A DNA stretch of 64,000 nt from DASVTR01 sp033855775 (GCA_033855775.1 JAWVFT010000119.1:1-64000); one strand, 5' to 3'; positions 8,116 to 16,774 are shown, counted from the stretch's first letter. Made by a program: numbers and translations. The notes: generated from the sequence alone by a model not told the origin.

Positions 8116-8895
8116 TTACCACTTGAGCCAGCCGAAGAGTCCGTGAACGACCGTCTCGCGGTTCTCTTCGTAGATGGCTTTGGTCAGCGGGATGGACATC
8201 GGGCAGACGCGGACGCAGTTCTGCGCGTTGCCGCAGTTGGTGATGCCGTCGTCTTCCATGATGCCTTCGAGGCGTTCGTCGCGCGTTATCTTGCCCGTCG
8301 GGTGCATGTTCATAAGACGCACCTGCGCGATGGCCTGCGGGCCGATGTAGTTGTCGCCCTCGTATTGCGGGCAGGCTTCGAGACAGCAGCCGCAGGTCAT
8401 GCAACGCGAGTAGGCGTAACGCTCCGCGACATCCTCCTGCGACATCTTCGGGCCGGGGCCGAGGTCGTAAGAGCCGTCAATCTCAATCCAGGCGTGAACG
8501 CGCTTGAGATGGTCGAACATCTGCTGGCGGTCAACGATGAGGTCGCGGACGTTCGGAAACTTCGTCATCGGCTCCAGGGTAATCGGCTGGTCTAACTGGT
8601 CAACGAGGGCGGAGCAGGATTGACGCACGCGCCCGTTGATGACCATCGTGCAGATGCCGCAGACCTGTTCGAGACAGTTCATGTTCCAGACGGGCGGCGT
8701 CGTCTGCTTGCCGTCGCGCGTGACCGGATTTTTTTGAATCTCCATCAGGCACGAGATGATGTTGAGGTTCGGGCGATAAGGCAACTCGAACTCTTCCCAA
8801 TACTGCTTGGCGTCCGGGTTCTCGCGCCGTCGGATGCGGATAACGACTGTCTGCGGCGGCGCGCTCCGGCTGTTGGAATTAACTTGCGTGCTCAT
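8116..8895 (-). CDS. sdhB: Succinate dehydrogenase iron-sulfur subunit
   Basis: 259 aa. It passes electrons from the flavoprotein SdhA to the membrane subunit in TCA cycle/respiratory complex II. The N-terminal ferredoxin domain holds the 2Fe-2S cysteines (CLEQVCGIC...C). The C-terminal part has the two cluster-binding sets CMTCGCCLEACP and CGNAQNCVRVCP for 4Fe-4S and 3Fe-4S centres. The start at 8895 lies 2 bp after the stop of the Uma2 gene, so its translation probably depends on that unusual upstream neighbour rather than directly on sdhA. Confidence 0.96.
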   Translation of the reverse strand: MSTQVNSNSRSAPPQTVVIRIRRRENPDAKQYWEEFELPYRPNLNIISCLMEIQKNPVTRDGKQTTPPVWNMNCLEQVCGICTMVINGRVRQSCSALVDQLDQPITLEPMTKFPNVRDLIVDRQQMFDHLKRVHAWIEIDGSYDLGPGPKMSQEDVAERYAYSRCMTCGCCLEACPQYEGDNYIGPQAIAQVRLMNMHPTGKITRDERLEGIMEDDGITNCGNAQNCVRVCPMSIPLTKAIYEENRETVVHGLFGWLKW

Positions 8896-8897
8896 AA

Positions 8898-9464
8898 TTA
8901 ATCCGTCTTATCGTAAACGGCTTTCAGTGAAAGCGCACATTCAATAGATGGCAGCGTGAGAGAGCTTTCGAGCCCGACCATCGCAATGTAAGTCCACTTC
9001 TCGCGGGCTTGCCTCACATACTGCTCGATGAAAATCTTGTCCTGCGAAACCAGCAGATACTCCTGCAAAGAGTCGAGCTGCTGATAAGCCTGAAACTTCT
9101 CGCCCCGGTCAAAGGCCGCCGTGCTCTCCGACAAAACTTCGACAATCAACGTCGGATTGAGAAGCACGTCGCTGCGCTCGTCGTGAAATTGCGGCTCTCC
9201 GCAAACGACCGATACGTCCGGGTAAAAAAACTTCCGCGAATCCGGCATCCGCACTTTAATGTCGCTCGGCAAAGCCAGACAAGGCCGCCCTTTGAGTTGT
9301 TGCACAAGCTCTGCGACGACATTGGCGACGATGACGTTGTGCTTAAAGCTCGCGCCCGACATGGCGTACATCACGCCGTCAACGTACTCGCTCTTGTCCG
9401 TCGCCTGACGTTCTATTGTCAGGTACTCTTCCGGCGTCAAATATGTCTGCGGTTGAGTTGACAT
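8898..9464 (-). CDS. Uma2-family (DUF820) putative PD-(D/E)XK nuclease
   Basis: 188 aa with the Uma2 layout: YLTPEEYLTIERQATDKSEYVDG at the N-terminus, FYPDVSVVC, then PTLIVEVLSESTAAFDRGEKFQAY. The Asp, the Glu of VEVLS and the later Lys fit a PD-(D/E)XK-type active site. Such genes are abundant in cyanobacteria, Chloroflexota and Acidobacteriota; their cellular role is not established. It sits inside the sdh operon, 18 bp after sdhA and 2 bp before sdhB, in the same direction, so it is probably cotranscribed with complex II genes. Confidence 0.88.
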   Translation of the reverse strand: MSTQPQTYLTPEEYLTIERQATDKSEYVDGVMYAMSGASFKHNVIVANVVAELVQQLKGRPCLALPSDIKVRMPDSRKFFYPDVSVVCGEPQFHDERSDVLLNPTLIVEVLSESTAAFDRGEKFQAYQQLDSLQEYLLVSQDKIFIEQYVRQAREKWTYIAMVGLESSLTLPSIECALSLKAVYDKTD

Positions 9465-9482
9465 GCGCGTTATCGAACTCTC

Positions 9483-11507
9483 TTACAACTCGTCGCTCTT
9501 GCCCCCGGCGTCTGCGGTTGATTTATCACGCTCTTTCGTCGTCGCGTCGTCTTGCAGCGGGTCGTTGACCTCTTCTTTATTTTGCGCCCAGACGACCGCG
9601 CCGCTCAGATTCGCGGGCTTCTGTTCCATGTCATCGACGGGGACTTGCCCGGCTCCGTCCTTCTTCGGCGGCAGGGCGGAAGACGATGAGCCCGCGACGG
9701 CTGCGGCCTTGGCTGTGTCCTCCTGCTTGCCCTTGCTGTAATCGCGTTTGCGGGGCTTGATGAGCGAGACATCGACGGCTTCGTAGGAGAGCACGGGGCC
9801 TTCGCCGGAATACTCTGCAATCGTCGTCTTGAGGAAATTCTCGTCGTCACGATTGGGGAAGTCGGGCTTGTAGTGCGCGCCGCGCGACTCGTTGCGATTC
9901 AAAGCGCCGAGCGTGATGACGCGGGCCAGTTCCAACATGTTCTTGAGATGACGCGCGTGCGGCAGGGCCATCGTCGCCCAGAGGTTCGAGTCGTTAATCG
10001 AGATGCGACGATAACGCTCCATCAATTCGAGCAGCTTGCTGTCGGTCTCCTGTAGCTTGTCGTTGTAGCGCACGACCGTCACGTTGTCCGTCATCCACTT
10101 GCCCATCTCTTCGTGGATTTTGTGCTGGTTCTCCGTGCCGGATTGCTTGATGAGGCCGTCGTTAATCTCCTGCTGGCGCTTCAACTCCTGCTCGTAAATC
10201 TTGGAGCCGTCATTGCCGTTGCGCTCGACGTTTTTGGCAAACTCAAGCGCGGCGGGCGCGGCGACAAAGCCGCCGTAGACGCAACTGACGAGAGAGTTTG
10301 CTCCGAGACGATTGGCGCCGTGAATCGAGTAGTCGCATTCGCCAGCGGCGAGCAGTCCGGGAATGTTCGTTAGCTGCTTGTCGTCAACCCAGAGGCCACC
10401 CATCGAATAATGCACGCCGGGGAAGATACGCATCGGCACGTGGCGCGGGTCGTCGCCGACGAACATCTCGTAGATTTCCAAAATAGCGCCGAGCTTTTTG
10501 TCGAGCGTCTCCGCAGGGATATGCGAGAGGTCCAGGAAGACCTGGTTCTCGCCGCCGACGCCCATTCCTTCGAGGCAGACTTGAAAGATTTCGCGCGTCG
10601 CAATGTCGCGCGGGACGAGGTTGCCGTAGGCCGGATACTTCTCTTCGAGAAAATACCAACGCTCGGTTTCGGGGATGGATGAAGGCGCGCGTGTGTCGCC
10701 TTTAGCTTTCGGCACCCAGACGCGCCCGCCCTCGCCGCGCGCAGACTCGCTCATCAAGCGCAGCTTGTCTTCGCCCGGAATGGATGTCGGGTGAACCTGT
10801 ATGAACTCGCCGTTGGCGTACTTTGCGCCCTGCTGGTAACAGGCCGAGACGGCTGAGCCTGTGCAGACCATAGAGTTGGTTGACTTGCCGAAGATGAGGC
10901 CGGGGCCGCCCGTCGCCATAATCACGGCGTCCGCCGGAAAGGCTTTGAGTTCGAGCGTCTGCAAGTTCATGGCGATGAGGCCGCGGCAGACTTGATGGTC
11001 ATCGAGGACGAGCGACATCATCTCCCATCCTTCATACTTCCTGACCTTGCCTTCGGCTTCGCGGCGTCTGACCTGCTCGTCGAGCGCGTAGAGAAGTTGC
11101 TGCCCGGTCGAAGCCCCTGCGAAGGCCGTGCGATGATGCTTCGTGCCGCCGAAGCGGCGAAAGTCCAGCAGCCCTTCCTTCGTCCGCGAGAAGGGAACGC
11201 CCATGCGGTCGAAGAGGTAGATGATGGACGGAGCCATCTCGCACATGGCTTTGGCGGGCGCTTGGTTGGCCAGAAAGTCGCCGCCGTAGACCGTATCGTC
11301 GAAGTGCTCCCAAGTGGAATCGCCTTCGCCTTTGGTGTTGACCGCGCCGTTGATGCCGCCCTGCGCGCAGACAGAGTGCGAGCGCTTGACGGGGACAATC
11401 GAAAGCAGGTCAACGTCGTGGCCGCTTTCTGCAATCTTCATCGCCGCCGCTAGTCCGGCGAGGCCGCCGCCGACGATGGCAATCTTGATGCCGTTCGTTG
11501 CTGCCAT
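9483..11507 (-). CDS. sdhA: Succinate dehydrogenase flavoprotein subunit
   Basis: 674 aa. It oxidises succinate to fumarate with covalent FAD. The N-terminal dinucleotide site GGGLAGLAAA is at about 13-22. His44 in RSHSVCAQGGINGA is the likely flavinylation site. The catalytic region includes HPTSIPGEDKLRLMSESARGEGG. The family type matches the B. subtilis-like SdhA that pairs with a single large SdhC. An Ala/Ser/Lys/Asp-rich tail of roughly 90 residues follows the usual end (after SLIKPRKRDYSKG) and looks disordered. It starts almost directly after the sdhC stop, so the two are translationally linked. Confidence 0.96.
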   Translation of the reverse strand: MAATNGIKIAIVGGGLAGLAAAMKIAESGHDVDLLSIVPVKRSHSVCAQGGINGAVNTKGEGDSTWEHFDDTVYGGDFLANQAPAKAMCEMAPSIIYLFDRMGVPFSRTKEGLLDFRRFGGTKHHRTAFAGASTGQQLLYALDEQVRRREAEGKVRKYEGWEMMSLVLDDHQVCRGLIAMNLQTLELKAFPADAVIMATGGPGLIFGKSTNSMVCTGSAVSACYQQGAKYANGEFIQVHPTSIPGEDKLRLMSESARGEGGRVWVPKAKGDTRAPSSIPETERWYFLEEKYPAYGNLVPRDIATREIFQVCLEGMGVGGENQVFLDLSHIPAETLDKKLGAILEIYEMFVGDDPRHVPMRIFPGVHYSMGGLWVDDKQLTNIPGLLAAGECDYSIHGANRLGANSLVSCVYGGFVAAPAALEFAKNVERNGNDGSKIYEQELKRQQEINDGLIKQSGTENQHKIHEEMGKWMTDNVTVVRYNDKLQETDSKLLELMERYRRISINDSNLWATMALPHARHLKNMLELARVITLGALNRNESRGAHYKPDFPNRDDENFLKTTIAEYSGEGPVLSYEAVDVSLIKPRKRDYSKGKQEDTAKAAAVAGSSSSALPPKKDGAGQVPVDDMEQKPANLSGAVVWAQNKEEVNDPLQDDATTKERDKSTADAGGKSDEL

Positions 11508-11508
11508 A

Positions 11509-12198
11509 TCAGTAGAAAATCCCTCCCCAGATTCCGCCCGGATACAAGAAGGCCGCCATCGCGTTGATGCCGACGGCGAGCAGCGCCGCTCCGACGGCGA
11601 TGCAGGCGTAGCCGGTCAGGCGTTGCGCGCGCGCCCCGATGGCGATGCCCCAGTCAACCAGAAAGAGCCAGACGCCGTTGGCCAAATGCCAGACGGTTGA
11701 CGTGATGCCGATAATATAGATGATGAAAATCCAGGTGTGCCTGAACTCCGTCCCTACGATGTCGAAGGCTTGGTCCGGGTGATGCGCGACCGCCTTGCCG
11801 TAGGTGTCTAAGCCGGGAATAATTCCGAAGCGGAAGTTGAGCACGTGAAAGGCGATGAAGAAGAAGAGGATGATGCCGGTGACGCGCTGAATCGTGTAGA
11901 ACCAGTTGCGCCCGTACGGGTAGCTCAGGTTGTTCGGTCGCCATTCGAGCGTGATAATCATTCCGTAGAACGCGTGATACAAGAGCGGAATGAAGATGCC
12001 GAAGATTTCGACCAGCAGGATGTAAGGGATGGCCTGCAAGTCTGCGACGGCCTGATTGAACTGCGCTGCGCCGTTGACGGGATGCACCGCCTTCGAGTTG
12101 GTATAAAAGTGCTCCAGCAGGAACAGCCCGAGCGGAACGATGCCGGACAACTGGTGCAACTTGCGCAGGATGAAAGTTCTGCTCAAACGAATAGCCAT
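11509..12198 (-). CDS. sdhC: Succinate dehydrogenase cytochrome b subunit, five-helix type
   Basis: 229 aa when started at ATG 12198, chosen because MAIRLSRTFILRKLHQLSG matches the usual N-terminus and GGAGTG lies about 12 bp upstream. The frame is open to 12327 but that extension is Arg-rich and not family-like. Five hydrophobic segments carry conserved His residues for haem binding (LEHFYTNS, LYHAFYG, AFHVLNF, WHLANG). This single-subunit anchor is typical of the Bacillus/epsilonproteobacterial type, so no sdhD is expected. First gene of sdhC-sdhA-uma2-sdhB. Confidence 0.92.
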   Translation of the reverse strand: MAIRLSRTFILRKLHQLSGIVPLGLFLLEHFYTNSKAVHPVNGAAQFNQAVADLQAIPYILLVEIFGIFIPLLYHAFYGMIITLEWRPNNLSYPYGRNWFYTIQRVTGIILFFFIAFHVLNFRFGIIPGLDTYGKAVAHHPDQAFDIVGTEFRHTWIFIIYIIGITSTVWHLANGVWLFLVDWGIAIGARAQRLTGYACIAVGAALLAVGINAMAAFLYPGGIWGGIFY

Positions 12199-12412
12199 AC
12201 GTCGGAAAACACTCCTTCGCCAGAAGGCTGTCGTCGCTACAAGACCGAACAAGCTTCTCCGAGCGGGGTTGATTAAAGCGCGAGTCGAACGCTTCGGATT
12301 ATATGTACAACGAGGCGTCGCCCGCAACCCGCTCGCGCTGCCCGCTCACGTCCGTCCAGTTCCGGCAACATCCATCATAGCCGCGCAGTCATATAAGGTA
12401 AAATGAAAAATA

Positions 12413-12442
12413 TTGCGCATCCAGTTCAGTTTTGCTTATAAT
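12413..12442 (+). promoter_or_regulatory. Sigma-70-like promoter for the LysR gene
   Basis: TTGCGC at 12413-12418 and a perfect TATAAT at 12437-12442 are 18 bp apart. Transcription would start near 12449, about 25 bp before the LysR start at 12474. The same 275-bp gap must also hold the promoter for the divergent sdhC operon. Confidence 0.55.
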
Positions 12443-12473
12443 TCCGAACGACCTGGACGCGCTGGACTTTATT

Positions 12474-13391
12474 ATGCAAATCGAGACACTGAAAATCTTT
12501 TGTGATTTGGTGGAGACGCAGAGCTTCTCGCAGGCGGCGGAGATGAACTTCATCACGCAGTCGGCGGTGAGCCAGCAGGTGCGCGGACTTGAGGAGAAGT
12601 TCAAGCGGCGTTTGTTGGAGCGCGTGCGTGGGCGGCGCGAGGTGCGCCTGACGGACGCGGGCGAGAGCTTTTATCAAGAGTGCGGGAAGGTGACTGAAAC
12701 TTACAAGCAGTTGCAGGAGCGGATGCGCGGGTTGGACGGGACTGTGAGCGGGACGGTGCGTGTGGCGACCGTCTACAGCGTCGGGCTGCACGAGTTGCCG
12801 CCCGCCGTGCGCCGCTTTATGGAGTTGTACCCGTCGGCGAAGATTGACCTCGAATACAGCCGGACGACGCGCGTGGTGCGCGACGTGTTGAGCGGGGCCG
12901 TTGACCTGGGCGTCGTGGCGTACCCGGAGAAGCGGCGCGGGCTGTCTGTGGTGACGCTGCCGGGCGACCGTCTGGTGCTGATTTGCCCGCCGACGCATCC
13001 ATTGGCGGGGCGCAAGAAAATCAAGGTGACGGAGTTGAAGGAGCAGGGCTTCGTGTTGTTTGAGCGCGACATCCCGACGCGGCGGGCGACCGACCGCATC
13101 CTGAAAGCGCACGGGGTGACGGTGAAGCGCGTGGCGGAGTTTGACAACATAGAGACGATTAAGCGTGCGGTGGAGGTCGGCTTCGGGGCGGCGATTGTCC
13201 CGCGCCCGAGCGTGATTGACGAGCAGCGGAGCGGGCAGTTGGCCGTCGTTGCCCTGGCCGAGCCGGAGTGGACGCGCACGGTCGGCATCATCTCGCGCAG
13301 CGACCGCACGCTCGGCATCGCCGCGCGCAAGTTCATCGAACTGCTTCAGGAAAGTCAGAAGTCCAAAGTCCAAAGTCCAAAGTCAGTTTGA
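12474..13391 (+). CDS. LysR-family transcriptional regulator
   Basis: 305 aa from ATG 12474. The winged HTH covers residues 1-60 (IFCDLVETQSFSQAAEMN, then TQSAVSQQVRGLE), and the substrate-binding domain covers about 90-290. It is divergent from the sdh operon and upstream of an amidase gene, so either could be its target; the inducer is unknown. The last dozen residues (SQKSKVQSPKSV) are encoded by GTCCAAA-type heptanucleotide repeats, so the natural C-terminus has been replaced or extended by the repeat array that starts at 13351. Confidence 0.92.
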   Translation: MQIETLKIFCDLVETQSFSQAAEMNFITQSAVSQQVRGLEEKFKRRLLERVRGRREVRLTDAGESFYQECGKVTETYKQLQERMRGLDGTVSGTVRVATVYSVGLHELPPAVRRFMELYPSAKIDLEYSRTTRVVRDVLSGAVDLGVVAYPEKRRGLSVVTLPGDRLVLICPPTHPLAGRKKIKVTELKEQGFVLFERDIPTRRATDRILKAHGVTVKRVAEFDNIETIKRAVEVGFGAAIVPRPSVIDEQRSGQLAVVALAEPEWTRTVGIISRSDRTLGIAARKFIELLQESQKSKVQSPKSV

Positions 13392-13440
13392 CGATTGACG
13401 ACGGCTCTTGACTTTGGACTTTAGACCTTGGACTTTGGAC
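13351..13440. repeat. Heptanucleotide inverted-array element B, unit GTCCAAA
   Basis: The left arm, 13351-13385, holds five 7-mers (AAAGTCA, GAAGTCC, AAAGTCC twice, AAAGTCA). The centre is about 23 bp. The right arm, 13409-13440, is the complementary array (ACTTTGG, ACTTTAG, ACCTTGG, ACTTTGG). The left arm encodes the LysR C-terminus, and the right arm ends at the base before the amidase ATG at 13441, leaving no room for a Shine-Dalgarno. Confidence 0.92.
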
Positions 13441-14871
13441 ATGAATTTGATTATGGATGAGTTGACGGGAAAGTCTGTGTCGGAGTTGGCGGCGATGATG
13501 CGTGAGCGTGTGGTGTCGCCGGTCGAAGTGATGGAGGCTCACTTGCGGCGCATAGAGGATGTGAACCCGCGTCTGAACGCTGTGGTGACTCTGGCGCCGG
13601 ATGCCTTGGAGCAGGCGCGGGCGGCTGAAGATTCGTTGATGCGTAATGATGCGAAGGGCGCGCTGCACGGCGTGCCTGTGACGATTAAGGACACGATTGA
13701 CACGCGAGGGTTGTTGACGACGAGCGGGTCGCGTGCGCGTGCGGGGCGTGTGCCGTCGGCTGACGCGGAGGCTGTGGCGCGGCTGCGCGCGGCGGGCGCG
13801 ATTGTTTTGGGGAAGACGAACACAGCCGAGATGGCCATGACGTATGAGGCGAGCAATCCAGTCTTTGGCCGGACGAACAATCCGCACGATGCGCGTTTGA
13901 CGGCGGGCGGCTCAAGCGGGGGCGAGGCGGCGGCGATTAGTTGCGGGCTCTCGCCTGCGGGATTGGGCAGCGACTTGATGGGGTCAATCCGCGTGCCTGC
14001 TCACTTCTGCGGCGTCGTCGGGTTGAAGCCGACGACGGGGCGCGTGCCTTGCGCGGGCCACACGCCGCAAGTCATTGGCCCGCTGGCTCTCGGCGCCGTG
14101 ATAGGCCCGCTGGCTCGTCGCGTCGAAGACCTCTCGTTGCTGTTGAAAGTGCTCAGCGGCTTCAACGCAGTAGAGCCTGCGTCCGTGCCTGGGGTTGGAG
14201 CGGAGCAGGCTGTTGTCGCGCTCAAAGGATGTCGAGTGGCGTGGTATGGATTTGACGGGGTGACGCCTGTGCGCGCGGAGATTTTGGAGGCTGTGCAGCG
14301 GGCGGCGCGTGTGTTGGAGGAAGCGGGCCTTGTGGTTGAAGAGCGGCGTCCGCCGTCTGTGGAGGCGGGGCCGGGGTTATGGTCGAAGCTCTTTGCGTGG
14401 GCGGCGTTCGACAGGTTGCGGGAGGTCTACGCGGGGCAGGAGCAACTGGCGGGCGAGGACGCGCGCTTTCTGCTCAAGACGTTTACGGATGCGTTGCCGC
14501 CGACCGCGAGCGCGTTCATCGCGGCGTGGAACGAGCGCGACTTGCGACGCGGCGAGCTAATCGAATGGATGAAGGATGTGCCGTTGATTATCGCTCCGGT
14601 CGGGTCTGTGGCAGCGTTCGCGCACGGCTCGCGCAAGGTGTCGATTGGAGATGAGACGTTGAGCGTCTTTCGCGCGTTCGGTTATTCGCAGACTTACAAT
14701 GTGTATGGCTTGCCGGTCGTCTCTGTCCCGGCGGGGCGCACGCCGGAAGGCTTGCCCGTCGGCGTGCAGATTATAGGCAGACCGTTCGCGGAAGAGACTG
14801 TGCTGGCGGCGGCTTCGATTATCGAACAAGTCCAAAGTCCAATCTTTAAAGTCCAAAGTCTGAAGGAATGA
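13441..14871 (+). CDS. Amidase-signature family hydrolase
   Basis: 476 aa from ATG 13441 (13453 is an alternative). The catalytic Ser-cisSer-Lys set is present: Lys83 in TIKDTID, cis-Ser158 in TAGGSSGGEAAA and nucleophile Ser182 in GSDLMGSIRVPA, where Met replaces one Gly of the usual GSDxGGS. It hydrolyses an amide bond in the cytoplasm. GatA is unlikely because gatB and gatC are absent nearby, and the substrate is unknown. No ribosome site precedes either start, since the heptamer array B abuts it. The C-terminus (VQSPIFKVQSLKE) is also encoded by GTCCAAA units of element C. Confidence 0.9.
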   Translation: MNLIMDELTGKSVSELAAMMRERVVSPVEVMEAHLRRIEDVNPRLNAVVTLAPDALEQARAAEDSLMRNDAKGALHGVPVTIKDTIDTRGLLTTSGSRARAGRVPSADAEAVARLRAAGAIVLGKTNTAEMAMTYEASNPVFGRTNNPHDARLTAGGSSGGEAAAISCGLSPAGLGSDLMGSIRVPAHFCGVVGLKPTTGRVPCAGHTPQVIGPLALGAVIGPLARRVEDLSLLLKVLSGFNAVEPASVPGVGAEQAVVALKGCRVAWYGFDGVTPVRAEILEAVQRAARVLEEAGLVVEERRPPSVEAGPGLWSKLFAWAAFDRLREVYAGQEQLAGEDARFLLKTFTDALPPTASAFIAAWNERDLRRGELIEWMKDVPLIIAPVGSVAAFAHGSRKVSIGDETLSVFRAFGYSQTYNVYGLPVVSVPAGRTPEGLPVGVQIIGRPFAEETVLAAASIIEQVQSPIFKVQSLKE

Positions 14872-15030
14872 ATGCATAAGATATAAAGTCAGGGCGCGTG
14901 ATTGTGAGCGCGGGTGGTGGACATTCAACTTTGAAGCGCTGTGGAAGTTCGGTCTTAGACTCATGCCTTATGACTTTGGACTTTGGACTTTAGACTTTGG
15001 ACTCATGCTTTCTGACTTTGGACTTCTGCC
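14828..15030. repeat. Heptanucleotide inverted-array element C, unit GTCCAAA
   Basis: The left arm at 14828-14865 holds interrupted GTCCAAA units inside the amidase 3' end. The right arm at 14971-15030 is a run of the complementary unit (ACTTTGG, ACTTTGG, ACTTTAG, ACTTTGG, an ACTCATGCTTTCTG interruption, ACTTTGG, ACTTCTG). The centre is about 105 bp, longer than in other copies, with no coding signal. Same unit as elements B and D. Confidence 0.88.
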
Positions 15031-15098
15031 TTGTTTATGATAAACATCCGGCGGATTAAGTAAGATGAGCGGCGGCGCGCGGCGCAGATGGAGGAATT

Positions 15099-16118
15099 AT
15101 GGACGGTATCGTGGCAGCAGTATTTCTTATTCTGGCGGTGTTCATGTTGATTGTGGCGGCGAAGACAATCAAGATTGTGCCGCAGGCGACGGTGATGTTG
15201 ATTGAGCGCCTGGGTCGTTTCAGTCGTGTGGCCGCTAGCGGGTTGAACATCATCGTGCCGTTTCTGGACCGTCCGCGCGCAGTCTATTGGACGAACACGC
15301 GGCCCGGTCTGACTTCGATTGATTTGCGCGAGTCCTTCATAGACTTGCCGCCGCAGCCCGTCATCACGCGCGACAACGTGACGATTCATGTTGATTCGAT
15401 TGTCTACTGGCAAATCACAGACCCGATTAAGGCCGTCTACGAAGTGGCCGACTTGATTGGCAGCATCGTGCAGTTGACCATCACGGGGATGCGCGCGGTG
15501 ATGGGCGACATGGACTTGGACCACACGCTCTCGCAGCGCGACCAGATTAGCGCCAAGCTGCGCGTCATTCTGGATGAAGCGACGGACAAGTGGGGCGTCA
15601 AGGTGACGCGCGTTGACGTGAAGAACATCAACCCGCCGGAGGACGTGCGCGTCACGATGGAGAAGCAGATGACTGCCGAGCGCACGCGCCGCGCTCTGGT
15701 CCTGCAAGCCGAAGGCGACCGTCAGGCAGCCATCACGCGCGCCGAAGGCGAGAAGCAAGCGGCTGTGACGCGCGCCGAAGGCGAGAAGGAATCCGCCATC
15801 CTGCAAGCCGAAGGCGCCGCGCAAGCCCGCTTGAGACAAGCCACCGCCGAGTCCGAAGCCATCGCGCGAATCTCGCAAGCGATGCTCGGCCACGGCAACC
15901 CCGCGCAGTATCTCATCACCTCGCGCTACATAGAGTCTTTGCGCGACATGACGCGCGGCAACAACTCCAAAGTCATCTTCATGCCCGTCGAGACTTCCAG
16001 CATGCTCTCCAGCATCGGGGCCATTAAGGAGATGCTCTCCGAAACAGGCGAGCAGGGCAAGGCCGCTCAAGCGAACAACCAGCCGCCACCGCGCCCGCGC
16101 CAACTGCCGAATAGTTAG
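15099..16118 (+). CDS. SPFH-domain (stomatin-like) membrane protein
   Basis: 339 aa. One N-terminal hydrophobic segment (residues about 4-24) is followed by an SPFH/band-7 domain (LIERLGRFSRVAASGLNIIVPFLDRP, then ITRDNVTIHVDSIVYWQI). The C-terminal half is a long Ala/Glu/Arg coiled coil with EGEKQAAVTRAEGEKESAILQAEGAAQ-like repeats. Such proteins oligomerise in membranes and assist quality-control proteases or lipid microdomains. The usual NfeD partner is not adjacent. GGAGG lies about 5 bp before the start. The final residues are Pro/Gln-rich. Confidence 0.92.
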   Translation: MDGIVAAVFLILAVFMLIVAAKTIKIVPQATVMLIERLGRFSRVAASGLNIIVPFLDRPRAVYWTNTRPGLTSIDLRESFIDLPPQPVITRDNVTIHVDSIVYWQITDPIKAVYEVADLIGSIVQLTITGMRAVMGDMDLDHTLSQRDQISAKLRVILDEATDKWGVKVTRVDVKNINPPEDVRVTMEKQMTAERTRRALVLQAEGDRQAAITRAEGEKQAAVTRAEGEKESAILQAEGAAQARLRQATAESEAIARISQAMLGHGNPAQYLITSRYIESLRDMTRGNNSKVIFMPVETSSMLSSIGAIKEMLSETGEQGKAAQANNQPPPRPRQLPNS

Positions 16119-16166
16119 CGCACGCTCGCGTTGTCAGAGCAGACACGGCGGCGCGTCGCCAAGCGC

Positions 16167-16194
16167 TTGACCGTAAAAATAAAAGGTGTATAAA
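16167..16194 (+). promoter_or_regulatory. Sigma-70-like promoter for the Arg-rich secreted protein
   Basis: TTGACC at 16167-16172 and TATAAA at 16189-16194 are separated by 16 bp. The start codon at 16238 is about 44 bp downstream. Confidence 0.5.
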
Positions 16195-16237
16195 TGCGCT
16201 CAAGGTTAGAACTACACAGAAGAAGGGAAGAAAGAAG

Positions 16238-16546
16238 TTGAAGAAATTCTTAGCAACGTTAGTTCTGGTTTTTTCTCTGACGGGTGTTTACGTCGTCGCG
16301 GATGCGCGCGAGGCCACGAGCCAGCCGGGCGCAAGCGTGATGGGCGTTGTCTACGGCTCGCTGAACCCGCTGGTTATGCAGGAAGGGCGTCGCCGTCGCC
16401 GTCGTTGGCGGATGAACAATAACAACAACTCGAATCGTCGTCGTTGGGCGCGTCGTCGTTGGGAGAATAACGGGCGTCATCGTGGCGAATGGAATCGTCG
16501 CGGTCGTCGCGGTCGTCGCGGTGGCGACCACGGAGGCGACCACTGA
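16238..16546 (+). CDS. Arg-rich secreted mini-protein
   Basis: 102 aa from a TTG start at 16238, with GGGAAGAAAG upstream and a good promoter at 16167. The first 23 residues form a clear signal peptide (KKFLATLVLVFSLTGVYVVADA). The mature part is dominated by Arg, Trp, Asn and Gly: a six-Arg run, an Asn5 run, RRRWARRRWENN and a GRRGRRGGDHGGDH end. It is strongly cationic and has no fold that I recognise. A role in binding nucleic acid, LPS or exopolysaccharide is possible but is inference. Followed by a hairpin terminator. Confidence 0.68.
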   Translation: MKKFLATLVLVFSLTGVYVVADAREATSQPGASVMGVVYGSLNPLVMQEGRRRRRRWRMNNNNNSNRRRWARRRWENNGRHRGEWNRRGRRGRRGGDHGGDH

Positions 16547-16628
16547 GCAGTAGACGGAGGACACAACCAATGTATCCATGGGGCGGATAATCAACTAAGC
16601 GGAGATTAACTCTGCTCTTATTTTCCAG

Positions 16629-16690
16629 AGCGGGCCATCCGGCATCGGCACCTTGAGCCGAACGAAACCGGACGGCCCGCTTTGTGTCTT
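16629..16690 (+). terminator. Hairpin terminator after the Arg-rich protein gene
   Basis: A 14-bp stem with one mismatch, 16629-16642 against 16668-16681, has a core AGCGGGCC/GGCCCGCT and a 25-nt loop, followed by TTTGTGTCTT. Confidence 0.6.
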
Positions 16691-16722
16691 CACACTTGAA
16701 AGTGGACAGGTTTGAAATGTGT

Positions 16723-16762
16723 CCATGCCCGGAGCCTCTCTGCGTGTTTGCTCCGGGCATGG
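16723..16762 (-). terminator. Hairpin terminator for the 16775-17041 gene
   Basis: Perfect 13-bp arms (CCATGCCCGGAGC at 16723-16735 and its complement at 16750-16762) with a 14-nt loop, 12 bp beyond the stop of the minus-strand gene. The minus-strand tail ACACATTTC is only weakly T-rich. Confidence 0.5.
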
Positions 16763-16774
16763 CACGGCGGGCGT

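Noticed and set aside
12426..13373. A 315-codon minus-strand open frame opposite the LysR gene
   Set aside because: His/Arg/Gln-rich composition typical of antisense of GC-rich genes; the plus strand has an unmistakable LysR HTH.
15003..16103. A 366-codon minus-strand open frame opposite the SPFH gene
   Set aside because: Shadow of a strongly biased coding strand; no recognisable domain.
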